DNA of 64,000 bases from Dactylorhiza incarnata (taxonomy: Eukaryota > Streptophyta > Magnoliopsida > Asparagales > Orchidaceae). The stretch is taken from positions 10,275,001 through 10,339,000 of the forward strand of contig JAWHQI010000040.1 in assembly GCA_033032865.1 (NCBI GenBank). Direction: 5' to 3'. The translations under genes were made by a program, and so were the position numbers. Positions 1 through 10,264 of the stretch are shown one piece after another. Under the pieces are notes generated by a model. That model saw only the letters and a program-made list of their open reading frames with translations. It had not been told where the DNA came from and made no database searches. The first letter of the stretch is position 1, and each line of letters starts with the position of its first letter.

Positions 1-1000
1 GTGCGGGACTTAATTTCTGATGATTTTCTATAAAAGCTAGGAATTCTACTTGGCTTGGAGAACACTTTTGAGAGCCCGCCATTTTTAGCTCCAGTTTGCC
101 CTTTTCATCGCTCCACCACCGTTCGACCTAGGAGAAGCTACAACCATCACTTTCTTGCAAATCTTCCGCAAAAGCTTCCTCCTCGGCGTCCTCCATCATC
201 CACGGACTCAAGAACGCCATTGATGGAAAGTTTCCACTGCATTCAAGGTGTCTCCAACATGAGTTAGATTGAGTTGAACCACGAAGAAGACGGGTAACGT
301 GGAGGAAGCTGACAGCTCCTGTGAACCCCGAACGAAAACTGAAGACCGAGCTCAGACGAGGCTTGACAACCCTACGATTCTGACCGAGAACCATCAGCGA
401 GTCTCCGAGCTTGGGTTTACTCTTTCCCCATGTGTATTGCTTCAGATCTTTATTATGTATGTGTGTTGTTTTGGAAGATGTAAATAAACCCTTGTTAGAT
501 TTAATGTAATTTCATGTTTATGAAATTTATTGTGGTTTATGTGAGTTGGGAGCACCCCATTCCACCATCCACTCTGTCGTTACGTTGTGTGCCGCACTAG
601 CAATTGCTAGTTGTGTGTTTTGAGACGAGGTGCTTACGACCCTCACTCCGCCGGTTACGAATCATCCATCCACAAGCCTTCTCGTTCATCCGCAAGCCTA
701 CTCGTCCATCCACCAAGCGAAGAGGTGAATCCGACCCGCATTAGTTAATTTAGCTTTCTTCAACAACATCTCTCACAACCACACCAAAAACCCCTTTTTA
801 TTAAATTAGAAATCTTTATAAGTGTTTTCCCTAACGATAAAATCATACACCCCAACTTGCTATCCTTTGAGAACGATATTCGGGGAGTCTCTCCCATCAT
901 TTATTACTTGTACAATCAGTACACTTGTCGTGAACATGTCACTCCTTCAATGTGGTCGCAAAGAGTCGGCAGTTGAAGGCATACGATAGGGGCCTGAGGG
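1..1000. other. Unclassified sequence, LTR/U5-like
   Basis: No convincing gene is present; the short open frames at 55-267 and 299-487 have no recognisable domain. Around 850-935 the text runs from a gatattcggggagtc block into a tattacttgtacaatcagta block. That style is common near the 3' end of plant Ty3/gypsy LTRs, just before the primer site, so a decayed LTR is the best guess. A small imperfect repeat of catccrcaagcc lies near 665-715. I cannot name the family. Confidence 0.3.
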
Positions 1001-1010
1001 AGACCATATC

Positions 1011-1591
1011 TTAGAACCATTGCAGGTGTGGGATGGGGTCATCCTTCCCGGTGTAGTACATCATGTCTGGCTCCCTGAATCCCTCAGGGAGTGGTGCCGA
1101 GAGCACCAACTCGCAGAACGGGCTTCCTCCAGTCACCGTTCTTGCCTGCTGGACTCGCCCCACGAGCTCCCTGACTGGGCCTGCACTCGCCAGAATGGTG
1201 CTCACCGGCACCGCGCTCACTGGCACAGCTTGCCGGAATAGCGCTCGCCAGACTCGAAAACAATTCCCATGCCATGAGTTCTTGCCTTGGCGCCTCACCG
1301 GCCACCTCCTTTCCATCTCTCTGCCCCGTGGCATTCTCTCCTACCCCTGACGACTGGACGGCCTGAGGTACTGGAGTCACGAACTCACTCCGCTCCGCTC
1401 CGCACCGCGGCGAAGGCTAGGTTGATAGTCTCGAGCACCTCCCTGCAAAGATCCAACAGCATCTCCATTGTCACTGGCGGGCCAGGTGGTGGCTAACCGC
1501 CGAAGTCGCCCTTTCGCTCACCTTCTCCGACCATGATACCTCCTACGGAATTTCTTGCACTAGCTGCGGCCCACGCTCACCGCACCAAAAG
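1011..1591 (-). pseudogene. G0: relic of Tat-type gag, antisense
   Basis: Read on the minus strand, this stretch encodes a broken gag fragment. It has the string GGSPFCELVLSAP and then a YYTGKDDPIPHLQ motif. These match the intact-frame gag of G1 near residues 150-185 (positions 7992-8708), so it belongs to the same Ty3/gypsy Tat-like family. The frame is open only from 1334 to 1011 and shows many substitutions against G1. The leader with its TTTGGTGCGG primer-site signature lies at 1575-1591, directly next to the LTR relic at 1592-2414. This is an old copy inserted in the opposite orientation to G1. Confidence 0.75.
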
Positions 1592-2414
1592 TGTTGGAAC
1601 CAGTATCTGGCACAACGAGGAGTTCGGATCCCTGTGAAGGGAGGAAGCTAGCGCTTACTAATCCCACGGAGGAACCTGACCGAAGACATAGAACGAAAGA
1701 CACGACCCTTGGCAACAGCGCGGAGGTCCCACCACACACCTGGAAGATCTTTGGAGCGCTCCCCTCCTAAGCCAAGACTGCAGCCGAACACCATGGAAAG
1801 CTGAAGGAGCTAACCAAAGAGATCCTGAGGAGAAGCAAAGATGTAGAATGCTCTCCCAAGGTGCCCCCAAAGGGTCTATTTATATTCTTCCGGTTACGGT
1901 CTACTAATAGAGGGATTCAGCATTTTGGTTTTGCTATACGCACCCCAAATTGGTCTGCTAACAGCCAAACTCCACTGTTCTGGAGGGCTATTGACAACCC
2001 ACCAAGGGTATCCGGTTAAATTTACCCATGAAACTCACTGGGAGAGTAGCTTGTGAAGGGGCCACTCGCTGGGCTCTTAGCGAGCGAGGCTCGTGAGATC
2101 CCTCTTAGCGAGTGGACCGTGGGGGCACCGCTTCATGGCCCATTGGCATCATATACGCCAGCCTGGTTCACTCGCATGAAGCAGCGAGCCCTTGATCTTT
2201 TCATCTTTAGCTAAATGCACCCATGGAGTGCAGAGTTAACTCTCGACTCACCTCCGTGCTATGCTCTTCTCAGAGCTGCTAGCCCGGCTCGCCCCGCCCT
2301 GACCTTGACTTCTGCGAGGTGGCGATCCCCTGGCTCGCCTCGCCCCGCCTTCGCTTGTCTTGCTGATACCCGATTCTTCATCTCACCCCCTTGGCGAACA
2401 CGGTGTTGTATACA
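1592..2414 (-). mobile_element. G0: degraded Tat-type LTR, antisense
   Basis: The reverse complement aligns by eye with the G1 LTR (6805-7937). Both begin TGTA..CAAC followed by TTCGCCA, share the block gtttggctgttagcagacc, and end with an ...aaca next to TTTGGTGCGG. This copy is about 820 bp against about 1.13 kb in G1, so it has lost internal sequence. It lacks a clear TTCGACGAA array, which G1 and its 3' LTR both have. Confidence 0.7.
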
Positions 2415-3074
2415 TGTAGTCTCTCTTCTAAGTCATGTTATCACACTTGAGGACAATTGGGTCTACGGATAGTAAAACTTAATATTTGACTTAGACCCCA
2501 AATGATCATCACACATAGAATTGTTAAGCCCCCGATCATTATGAAGGCATAGATTGATTAAATAATTAACCATTAATGACATATACTAGAAGAAAGGGGT
2601 TGGGGTGCATTTAGTAAAACTATCAATTCGGGAATTTACAATGATATGATAGGAGATGTGAGGAATGACCTGCCAGCAAGTATAAGTGTGATTGATGTAT
2701 GAATTGGGACCTAAGTAGGTATTGAGTGATGACATGCAAAAATAGTCGATCACTAAGAAAGGTAGGGTTCGATGTTCAATTGAACATCGACACTCGTCTG
2801 TCCGATCTATTTGTAATCTATCTTAAGATTTTGGAGTAACAAGAGAGGAAATAGGTATAAAAGAATCGGTAGCCACCAATAAGAGTAAATATCCTGGAAA
2901 GGGGGATTTGGGCTTCAGCCCATTGTATTCCTTAGTACTACTGCGAGCCCTTCAACGAGCAGCCCTCAAGAAATCCAGGATTCACCCTAACCTTCTAAGT
3001 ATAACTAAACGATAGACAAGAGTAGTTTAAGTATGAGACTTTGATAAAACCTCATCTGAAATTTGGGATGGAAT

Positions 3075-3835
3075 GGTACAAGGTCTAGATAGCCCTGTGA
3101 GCGGTAGGCTCAGTATTCTCTAAGGACTAGATAGTCCTGTGAGCGGTAGGCCCGATATTGTCTAAGAAGGACTAGATAGTCCTGCGAGCAGTAGGCTCGA
3201 TATTGTCTAAGAATGACTAGATAGTCCTGTGAGCAGTAGGCTCGGTACTGTCTAACAAGGACTAAATAGTCCTGCAAGCGGTAGGCTCAGTATTGTCTAC
3301 GAAGGACTAGATAGTCCTGCGAGCGGTAGGCTCGGTATTGTCTAAGAAGGACTAGATAGTCCTGCGAGCGGTAGGCTCTGTATTGTCTAAGAAGGACTAG
3401 ATAGTCCTGCGAGTGGTAGTCTCGGTATTATCTAATAAGGTCTAGATAGTCCTGCGAGCAGTAGGCTCGGTATTGTCTACGAAGGACTAGATTGTCCTGC
3501 GACCGGTAGGCTCGGTATTATCTAAGAAGGACTTGATAGTCCTATGAGCGGTAGGCTCGGTATTGTCTAAGAAGGACTAGAGAGTCCTGTGAGCGGTAGG
3601 CTCGGTATTGTCAAATAAGTAATAGATAGTCCTGAGAGTGGTAGGCTTGGTATTGTCTACGAAGGACTAGATAGTCCTGCGAGCGGTATTCTCGATATTG
3701 TCTAAGAAGGACAAGATAGTCCTGTGAGCGGTAGGCTCTGTGTTATATAAGGAAGGTCAGGTTAAGTCCTGCGAGCGGTATGCTTGGTATTATAATGTAG
3801 GACTGGTCAAGTCCTCTGAGATAAGGGCTCGATGT
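3075..3835 (+). repeat. 45-bp tandem array with two hairpins per unit
   Basis: About 16-17 head-to-tail units of 45 bp. Each begins with GGACTAGATAGTCC, an inverted repeat of GGACTA/TAGTCC around GA. Next comes gcGAGCggtagGCTCgg, a second inverted repeat with a 5-nt loop, and then tattgtctaagaa. Units differ by a few substitutions. Even diverged units at the right end (ggactggtcaagtcc) keep pairing arms. Confidence 0.9.
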
Positions 3836-3854
3836 TTCACTTAGAGGCATTGTT

Positions 3855-4160
3855 GTACCAAGTAGTACGCGTATACCCTGTGTATTCTTAGGGGCGTACA
3901 TAAAGGTCTAGGCCAGATGTAGTTTCATATGTAAGCATAGGAGTGGAGGGCCCGATCCACTGCCCTTGTTTGCCTCAACAGGGTGTACCTGAGCGGAGAC
4001 TCAAAAATGGAATATAGAAGTGGTACTTAACAGATAGTACGCAGATACCCTGTGTGTTATTAGGGGCATACAAGAGGTCTAGGCTGGGAGATGTACAACA
4101 TAAGCCTAGTAGTGGACATGCCCGATCCACTGCCCTGTTTGCCTCAATCGGGTACCTGAG
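3855..4160 (+). repeat. Two-copy direct repeat of about 170 bp
   Basis: A block running from tagtacgc and taccctgtgt to gcccgatccactgccc and gcctca is present twice (about 3857-3998 and 4031-4157), with about 80-85% identity by eye. It directly follows the 45-bp array inside the same LTR. Confidence 0.75.
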
Positions 4161-5073
4161 TTATCATAATCGAACAGAGGGAACTAACAAAAAGTTATGA
4201 ACATACAAAATCGAGTGGGTGAGTTGCATCATTGCATTGCACAACGTAGCATAACATCACTGCATAAATAAAACCTAATAGTATAAACTACTATGGGCTC
4301 TTTTATACGATGAGTTTACCTTAGTGACAAAACCCTTAACTTGTATGTTTGTATGGGCATCCATATAATTTAAGGTTATTTTAGTAGCTACTCTTCCTTA
4401 TTACTATATCTGCTCCTTTTGTACTGTTTTTTATTTAATGCTGATATACCTTACTTGTGCTAGCATAGAACCATTTTCAATACTTGTTTAGTATATACCT
4501 TCCTAGTCTTGCCACTTGTCATCTGCTTGTTTTTACCCCTTGTTGTCCTTCGCTTCGCCCCCCTGCATGGTGCTTGGAGTTGCGGGGGGAGGCGAGGAAA
4601 AAACTGGCTTAGTCTTTATGACTAACGGTCGATTGTGCCTGTAGGATTCCGAGGACCTGGAGCAGTAGTACGATCAGCAGAACATGATGGTGAGACTTGA
4701 GGAGCAGTTTCTGCGAAGTACCACTACTTAACGACAGATTGACAAGAGTTCGATAGCTTCCGCATAAATATAGAGTGAGAGAGTTGTTTTAATTTATTTT
4801 GGACATGTACCGGGCATAAGCCCTTACTCTCTTTTACTTATTATACTCATTGTTGGACCTGTATTCAATTAGATATATCTACAAATATGTGATTGTAGAC
4901 TTGGTTTATTTTAATTTGTTTTCTTCTTATTTCACGTTGGCATGTTTGATCGTTCTTACCGACAGGATAGGTGTCTTGCAGAAGTGGCTAACTCACGTAT
5001 TAGCTTCACCGTAAGGCAACGGTTCTGGGCATAAGATCCAGGAACTCTCCAGGTGCGGGAGAGGGATCTTACA

Positions 5074-6090
5074 GATTCTGTGTCACTACAGGTTTCACCA
5101 ATGAGACCCTTTCAATTCTTCTTGTCCTTTTTCTTGAAAATCTTCTTCTCGTGCTTCTTGTTATTGCTGCTCCTATCCCTTTGCACTTCAGGACACTCAG
5201 GTGCTATGTGCCCTTATTTTCTGCAGGCAAAGCAGATCACTTCCTACTTTGGAGTCTTATCAAACCTGTGTTTGCTTGAGCTCCACTCCTTTCTTCTTGA
5301 GTCTTCTATCTTGACACATTTTCTGAATCTTCTGACTAAGAGACAGAACATCTGTTCTTTTGGAGTGGAGCTCTCCTTCAGCAGCCTTCAAAGCAATAAT
5401 CCTTTGGTTGGGAGTTGAGACTGTCTCCTTGGCCTCAGTCTCAGCCATGCTCTTAAGTAGTAGCTCATAGGATTTAAGCTTTCCAAGCAGAGCATCAGTG
5501 GAGATCTCTCTATGGCATCTGGATTCTTTAATGGCCCAGATCCTTGAATCCCATGAGCTTGGGAAGCACATGAGTAGCTTATCATTGATTTCTGTCAGAG
5601 AAATCTCCTTTTCTAGACTTTTTTGCTCATTATTAATAATGCTGAACTCTCATGCATTTCAGCAATACTTTCTTCATCCTTCTTCTGAAAGTTCTCATAT
5701 TGGGATATGAGAAGGGACTTTCTGTCCTTTCTTTCATCAGAGCTTCCCTCAAATAATCTGGAAAGGGATTCCTAGATTTCTTTGGCTGAGTTGTAGTCTG
5801 CCACTTTCTGGAAAATGTCATCAGACATTGTAGAGATCAGAATGTTCGTGGCCTTAGCATTACATGCCTTCTGCTTCTTTTCAGCATCTGTCCATTCAGC
5901 TCTGTGCACAGTTTGTTGTGTCACAGATCCACTGACATCCTTTCTGACTAGTGCCAGGAGACCTGAAATAATGAAATTATGGATGTCTTCTTCAATGGAG
6001 TTCAGATATAATTTTATTCTGGCCTTCCAGAGTGTGAACTTATTTCGGTTACACACTGGTGGTCTTATTGATGCATAGTCCTTAGAACTC
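5074..6090 (-). pseudogene. C0: truncated copia gag, antisense
   Basis: Minus-strand frames 6056-5772, 5821-5633 and 5571-5260 together give a Ty1/copia gag N-terminal half. It starts with an N-terminal FTLWKARIKLYL motif, continues to SDDIFQKVADYNSAKEIW and then to an LLGKLKSYELLL motif typical of UBN2-type gag. Frames change between them, so it is dead. At the start codon (near 6075) the expected ATGGCA reads ATGCA, a 1-bp loss that puts the ATG out of frame. The C-terminal half and pol are missing: the copy ends abruptly at 5073/5074 against the long LTR. It most resembles the gag of C4. Confidence 0.8.
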
Positions 6091-6172
6091 GTTTTCTAAA
6101 AATAATTTTACAATATAAAAATATGAGTGAGAAGATCTTTTGATCAAGGTGTTAGCCTTTTTTAATGATCAA

Positions 6173-6190
6173 CCTATCTCTAATACCAAT
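6173..6190 (-). promoter_or_regulatory. C0 primer-binding site (tRNA-Met type)
   Basis: The reverse complement reads attggtattagagatagg, next to the LTR end ctttca. It matches the TGGTATCAGAG initiator-Met primer site of copia elements with one change (C to T). Confidence 0.8.
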
Positions 6191-6804
6191 TGAAAGTGGA
6201 TAGTGTAACCTCTGAGTATTCTCTAGAGGGGGATGAATAGATTTTTAAATGTTTTACACTAAATGTGCACACACAATAAAATCTTCTAATAACAATGCAA
6301 TCAGAAACCAGCACAGAATAAATTAAACACAGAAATGCATACAAATAAAGGGGACAACACAGAAAAGCACACCACATAAGAGATAAGTTTTATAGTGGTT
6401 CTCCAAAATGTGGGTAGTCCACTCTTCTACCACCTTGGTAGGAATGCACTATCTAGTGCTTGAGTCTTTTGATAAGGAGACTCTTAGAACCACTAACTGA
6501 GTCATTTGACAAGGAGACTCTTACAACCAACTACTGAGTCTTTTGATAAGGAGACTTTTAGAACCACTGAATCCTTTGGAGAGGGATTCTCAGGACTCTT
6601 TTTTTAGTTATAGAATAAGACAGAGAGAAAGAAAGAAGAAGTAATGAAGGTGTTTCTTCTGTTTTAATCCTCTTGCAGTTAACTGAGGATTCTGTCACTT
6701 GGTATTCTTCAGGATCTATTAAGAATGAACCCTTGCTTGAGGTAGAAATATTGCAAGGATTATGAGCTTGTGGACCTGATGATATCTGTACTCTTGATGG
6801 CTTC
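6191..6804 (-). mobile_element. C0: truncated copia LTR, antisense
   Basis: The LTR begins (plus-strand view) with tgaaagtgg next to the primer site and runs to 6804, where the G1 LTR begins; its outer end is missing there. It contains three near copies of gagtcttttgataaggagac with a ttagaaccac tail (about 6461-6570). In element sense each copy carries CTCCTTATCAA, the same type of motif repeated in the C4 LTR (CACCTTATCAA). It is evidently the target into which G1 inserted. Confidence 0.75.
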
Positions 6805-7004
6805 TGTACAACCTCGATATTCGCCATGAAAGGGGGCGCGGTTTGGGAAGACATTACGAAAGAAGTAATAAAGGAGGAAGGCCAAAGGGCCAGAGACTTC
6901 ACAGGAGGGGCGGGCGAGAAGTCTCTCTCTAAATTCTCTCTATCTGGCGAGCAAGAATGGACGACGAGATATAATCTCACGGGCAGTTTGAGGAAGTTTT
7001 ATAG

Positions 7005-7466
7005 GGTCGACGAAGAGAGTGCGACGAAATGAAGAGCGTTCTATGAAATGTTCCGTGATCGACGAAATGTATTCTATGTTCAACGAAGTTAAGAGGCGGT
7101 CTCGCTGAAGGCTCGCGAGACTGGGCCACAATGTTTGACGAACTCAATTCTATGTTCGATGAATTGTTTCCTGCGTTCGACGAACGGCTTGCTTCGATCC
7201 CAGCATCTCAGCGGTCGACGAACATCCCATCTCAGCGGACAAAGAACAGTTTAACATTCTGCGTTCGTCGAGCTCGTCTTTGTTCAACGAAATGTGTTCT
7301 CTGCACAACGAAATCAAGAGGCGGTCTCGCAGGAAGGCTCGCGAGACCAGACCTCGGCAGATACTACCAAAGGGGGCCTGCGAGGTCCTCGCAGGGCGAT
7401 CGCCTAGGAGAGGCATCACGAACAGGACTCGCGAGAAGGCCCGCGAGAGCTTCGGTAGTAGTGTTC
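7005..7466 (+). repeat. TTCGACGAA-type motif array in G1 U3
   Basis: A dozen or more exact or near copies of TTCGACGAA, TCGACGAA and TTCGTCGAG, spaced 15-50 bp apart and interspersed with CTCGCGAG palindromes. The strings CTGCGTTCGACGAA (7171-7184) and CATCTCAGCGGTC (7204-7216) also occur in the copia element C4. The matching array in the shared 3' LTR is at about 42085-42535. Confidence 0.85.
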
Positions 7467-7636
7467 TCGCAAATTCTAGCCCATAGGTTGATGGGGACAA
7501 ATTACCCTTTTACCCTTGGTGGTCTGCCTTTAGCCTCTCCAAGCAGCGGAGTTTGGCTGTTAGCAGACCCATTTGGGGTGTGGATAGTAAAATCAAAAGG
7601 CGGAATCCTGCTATTTGCAGGCCAGATCAGAAAACC

Positions 7637-7644
7637 TATAAATA
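7637..7644 (+). promoter_or_regulatory. G1 5' LTR TATA box
   Basis: TATAAATA within aaaacctataaataagacc, about 170 bp downstream of the motif array and about 290 bp before the LTR end. It is conserved in the 3' LTR near 42718-42726. Confidence 0.75.
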
Positions 7645-7937
7645 AGACCTAAAGGGCACCTTTGGAGGGGACTTCACTTCAGCTTCTCTCTCCTTAGGCT
7701 CTCCTTGGCTAGCATTTTTCAGAGCTCTCCAAGGTGCCCGAGTCTCTGCTTTGGCTTGGGAGGGGAAGCGCTCAGCGATCTTCGGAATTAGTGGAGAGAC
7801 CTCCTCGTTGTGACTAAGGTCTTAGTCATCTTCCTAGTCTTCAGTCTACCTTCTCTAAGGGATCAGTAAAGGCTAGATGCCCCTCATTTCAGTGAGGGCC
7901 CCGAGCTTCACAAGAGGCCGAGAAATCGGTATCAACA

Positions 7938-7991
7938 TTTTGGTGCGGTGAGCGTGGAGCGTGTCTGTTCCAAGAAAATTCCAAGGAGGAG
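7938..7991 (+). promoter_or_regulatory. G1 primer site and gag leader
   Basis: The sequence ttttggtgcggtgagcgtgg directly follows the LTR and is conserved in G0 (reverse complement of 1575-1591) and G2 (43018-43035). It occupies the primer-binding position. I cannot name the tRNA from sequence alone. Confidence 0.6.
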
Positions 7992-8779
7992 ATGGCAGGA
8001 GACGAAGATCAAGGCGAGGGGTACAGCGGGTCACCCCAGGTGGTGACGTCGAGGATGTTCGTGAATTTCAGGAGGGAGGTGCTCGAAACCTTTGGGCTCA
8101 CTGTCGCGGCACTACAAAGTGAGTTCGCGACCCCAGTACCTCAGGCAACACCTCCCCAAACAGCGGTTGGCAAGAATGCCCCGGGGGGAAGGGCCGGAAA
8201 CGAAGTCGTCAGAGGGTTAGTGCATGACCTGGAGGGGCGAGTGCTGTTCGCCAGCCCGACGAGCTCTATGCCGGCAAGCTCTGTGCCGGCGAGCGTGGTG
8301 CAGGCGAGCGCGCGCCCGGAGGATGTGGCGAATGTGGGGGTTGTTCAGGCGATCGCCGCTCTCGCGAGCGCGGTCCTCGCGAGCCCAAGTCTGGCGAGGG
8401 AGCTTGGGGGGCGTGTGGAGCGAGAAAGGGTGGCAGGAGGAGGAAGCCCCTTCTGCGAGTTGGTACTTTCTGCGCCCGTCCCGGTAGGGTTCGGGGAGTG
8501 GGATATGGTGTACTACAACGGCAGGGATGACCCCGTCCAGCACCTCCAGTCTTTTGAGGACTCAGTCTCTATCAGGCCGATGTCAGATGCTTTCAAGTGT
8601 CGGCTCTTCGCCGTCACCCTTAAAGAAAAGGCTAGGGACTGGTTCCATCAACTCCCTACAGGATTGATCTACGCCTTTGAAGATTTGCGCCGAAGTTTCT
8701 TATTGTGATTCTCAACTTTAAAGAAGAGGAAGAAGGACGTCGAGTCTCTCTTCAAAGTGAAGCAGGAGCCGAAGGAGTC
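7992..8779 (+). pseudogene. gag: G1 gag, 5' part (Tat-type capsid)
   Basis: It starts MAGDEDQGEGYSG at 7992. After a low-complexity region rich in Ala/Ser/Val comes the Tat-type gag core: DDPVQHLQSFED (about residues 178-189), then FAVTLKEKARDWFHQLP, then FEDLRRSFL. This is the retrotransposon capsid domain that packages element RNA. The first frame stops at 8706-8708, where a frameshift is needed to continue, and at 8780 the gene is split by C1. The rest resumes at 14241. The orthologous uninterrupted stretch is in G2 at 43072-44500. Confidence 0.85.
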
Positions 8780-9092
8780 TGTTGGGTATTGTAGCCACAA
8801 TTACCTTGATTTGAAGAAGTGTTCCTTTGAACTAAGTTGAATTGAGTTGTATTTGATTATGCGCTTTAGCTATGTTGTGACAGGTCATTCCACTCTAGGT
8901 ACAAACCAATGTCAGGTTTCAATGAGTCGTCAAACACAGGCTTGTGCAATGTAATCCCTCATTGTATAGACCAAAGTGTTGGCTCATGTGAAATCTCTCT
9001 ATTGGGATGTACCTCATTTCCTAAGTGCAAGAGAAGGAGGACTGGAGCTGATGGTGGAATCTTTTAAGAAAGGAATTTTTCTTAAGTAAAAT

Positions 9093-9345
9093 TCGGTTAT
9101 ATCATTTAGGACATATAGTCGAATTCGACTATATGGTCTGAATGGATATAACCGAATTCGGTTTATCAAAGATCGAAATTTCTTCAAAGTAATAGAATAA
9201 CCGAATTCGGTTATTAAAATTCGGTTATTGTTTTTTCGGTGAATGTGTTTTAACCGAATGTTGAAATCTGTAGAAGTCAGTTATATCATTTAACCGAATT
9301 CGAATCGGTTATTGCCATTCGGTTATTCCATTTAGTCGAATCGGT
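9093..9345 (+). repeat. AACCGAATTCGGTT palindrome array in C1 U3
   Basis: Repeated full or half sites of the palindrome AACCGAATTCGGTT, plus a gtcgaattcgac variant at about 9119-9130. At least eight half sites (ttcggttat or its complement) occur in about 250 bp. The array lies 110-360 bp upstream of the TATA box. An identical copy apart from one base is in the 3' LTR at 13156-13408. Confidence 0.9.
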
Positions 9346-9457
9346 CTGCGTATCTCCGGTTCAGTTCTTCCGGCCTGATCTTTTAGGGATTTCTCTTTAA
9401 CGATTCGCGAGGTGTCTTTCTCGATGCTCTCAGATATAGCCGTTGGAGTGAAGAAGC

Positions 9458-9465
9458 TATAAATA
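9458..9465 (+). promoter_or_regulatory. C1 5' LTR TATA box
   Basis: TATAAATA in gaagctataaatagctaagg; the 3' LTR copy is at 13521-13528. It should drive the genomic RNA of C1. Confidence 0.8.
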
Positions 9466-10179
9466 GCTAAGGGTTAATTCCGTTTAACCTTAATCGTGAA
9501 TCCAAGAAGAAAAACATCGTTCTCTCCGTCCGTCGGCTGACTGTTATCGCAAATCTTCTGCTGTTGCCGAAAATGTTTTTGAACGATTCTTCTTGAAGAA
9601 AAGGGTCAACTAGATCTCTGATTTTAGATCTCTTCAAGTTCCTTTTAGATCTAGTTGTCTCCTAAGTGTTCAGATCAAGTTCTCTCAAGGCAAGATTTCT
9701 TCTTCCTTCTTTCAAGATCCAGATTTCCGATTCAATCAAGGAAGAAGAAGATCTTTTATTTTCAGATATGATAAAGTTAAAATCTCAAGGAGATTTAAAG
9801 TAGATTGTTTCTCAATCTAAAGTTGTGTAAGATTTTATTACATTATTCTCAAGGAAGCTTGCTTCCGAGTTGTAGGAGCGTTGTCTCCGAGTTTGTAGGA
9901 AGTTTCCCTTCCGAGCTTGTAGGAGTTTTGACTCCGAGTTGTAGGATTATTCTTAATCCGAGATCAGTGAAGTAGCCTAGTCTAGCCGGTCGTGCTAGAT
10001 AGGTGAGGTGGAAAGTGGACTACCCAAGATCGGGGAACCACTATAATTTTCTGTGTTGTGCTGTGCTCTTTTGGATTCTGTGTGCTTTTATTTATAAGTT
10101 TTTAATTCCGCGTAAAGACATAGAATCCACCTATTCACCCCCCTCTAGGTGGTTTAGGCCGCAACTAGATACTTTCAAT

Positions 10180-10192
10180 TGGTATCAGAGGC
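10180..10192 (+). promoter_or_regulatory. C1 primer-binding site (tRNA-Met)
   Basis: TGGTATCAGAGGC, two bases after the LTR end; matches the initiator tRNA-Met 3' end used by copia elements. Confidence 0.9.
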
Positions 10193-10264
10193 AGGTTGTT
10201 CGCTATAAGGTTAACACCTTGAACAAGATCTTTAAATCTAGTTGCAAGAGCAAGTTTGTCTGAA

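Larger units (their letters stand above)
2415..5073 (+). mobile_element. Long LTR, probably Ty3/gypsy, plus strand
   Basis: There is no coding potential. The right end (gggagagggatcttaca at 5057-5073) and nearby blocks such as accgtaaggcaacggttctg (5009-5028) and ggcttagtctttatgactaa (4605-4624) recur in reverse complement in the solo LTR at 17550-21756. The two are therefore relatives in opposite orientation. The terminal ttaca resembles long plant chromovirus LTRs. The left edge is uncertain and no target-site duplication was found. It contains a 45-bp tandem array (3075-3835) and a 170-bp duplication (3855-4160). Confidence 0.55.
6805..7937 (+). repeat. G1 5' LTR
   Basis: About 1.13 kb. 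It starts tgtacaacctcg, ends gtatcaaca, and is followed by the primer-site signature ttttggtgcggtgagcg. It aligns along its whole length with 41886-43017, with many substitutions. U3 contains the TTCGACGAA-type array (7005-7466) with CTCGCGAG palindromes, and a TATA box follows near 7637. Confidence 0.85.
8780..10177 (+). repeat. C1 5' LTR
   Basis: 1398 bp, TGTTGGGTATT...GATACTTTCA. U3 holds a palindrome array (9093-9345), a TATA box is at 9458, and R/U5 has five tandem tccgagttgtagga units (about 9867-9965). R/U5 resembles that of C3, but U3 does not. Confidence 0.95.

Noticed and set aside
1..1000. Host gene exon(s)
   Set aside because: Short unrelated open frames only, no splice-consistent coding run, and LTR-like text at 850-935.
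3075..3835. 45-bp direct repeats as a possible CRISPR array
   Set aside because: Units are contiguous with no unique spacers, and the context is a plant LTR without cas genes.
2415..5073. A complete element with two LTRs
   Set aside because: I found no second copy of the LTR nearby, no primer site and no target-site duplication, so only a single LTR can be supported.
6173..6190. tRNA gene at the TGGTATCAGAG matches (here, 10180, 31170, 34559, 47580 and 61781)
   Set aside because: Only the 10-13 bases complementary to the tRNA 3' end are present. They are primer-binding sites and no cloverleaf surrounds them.
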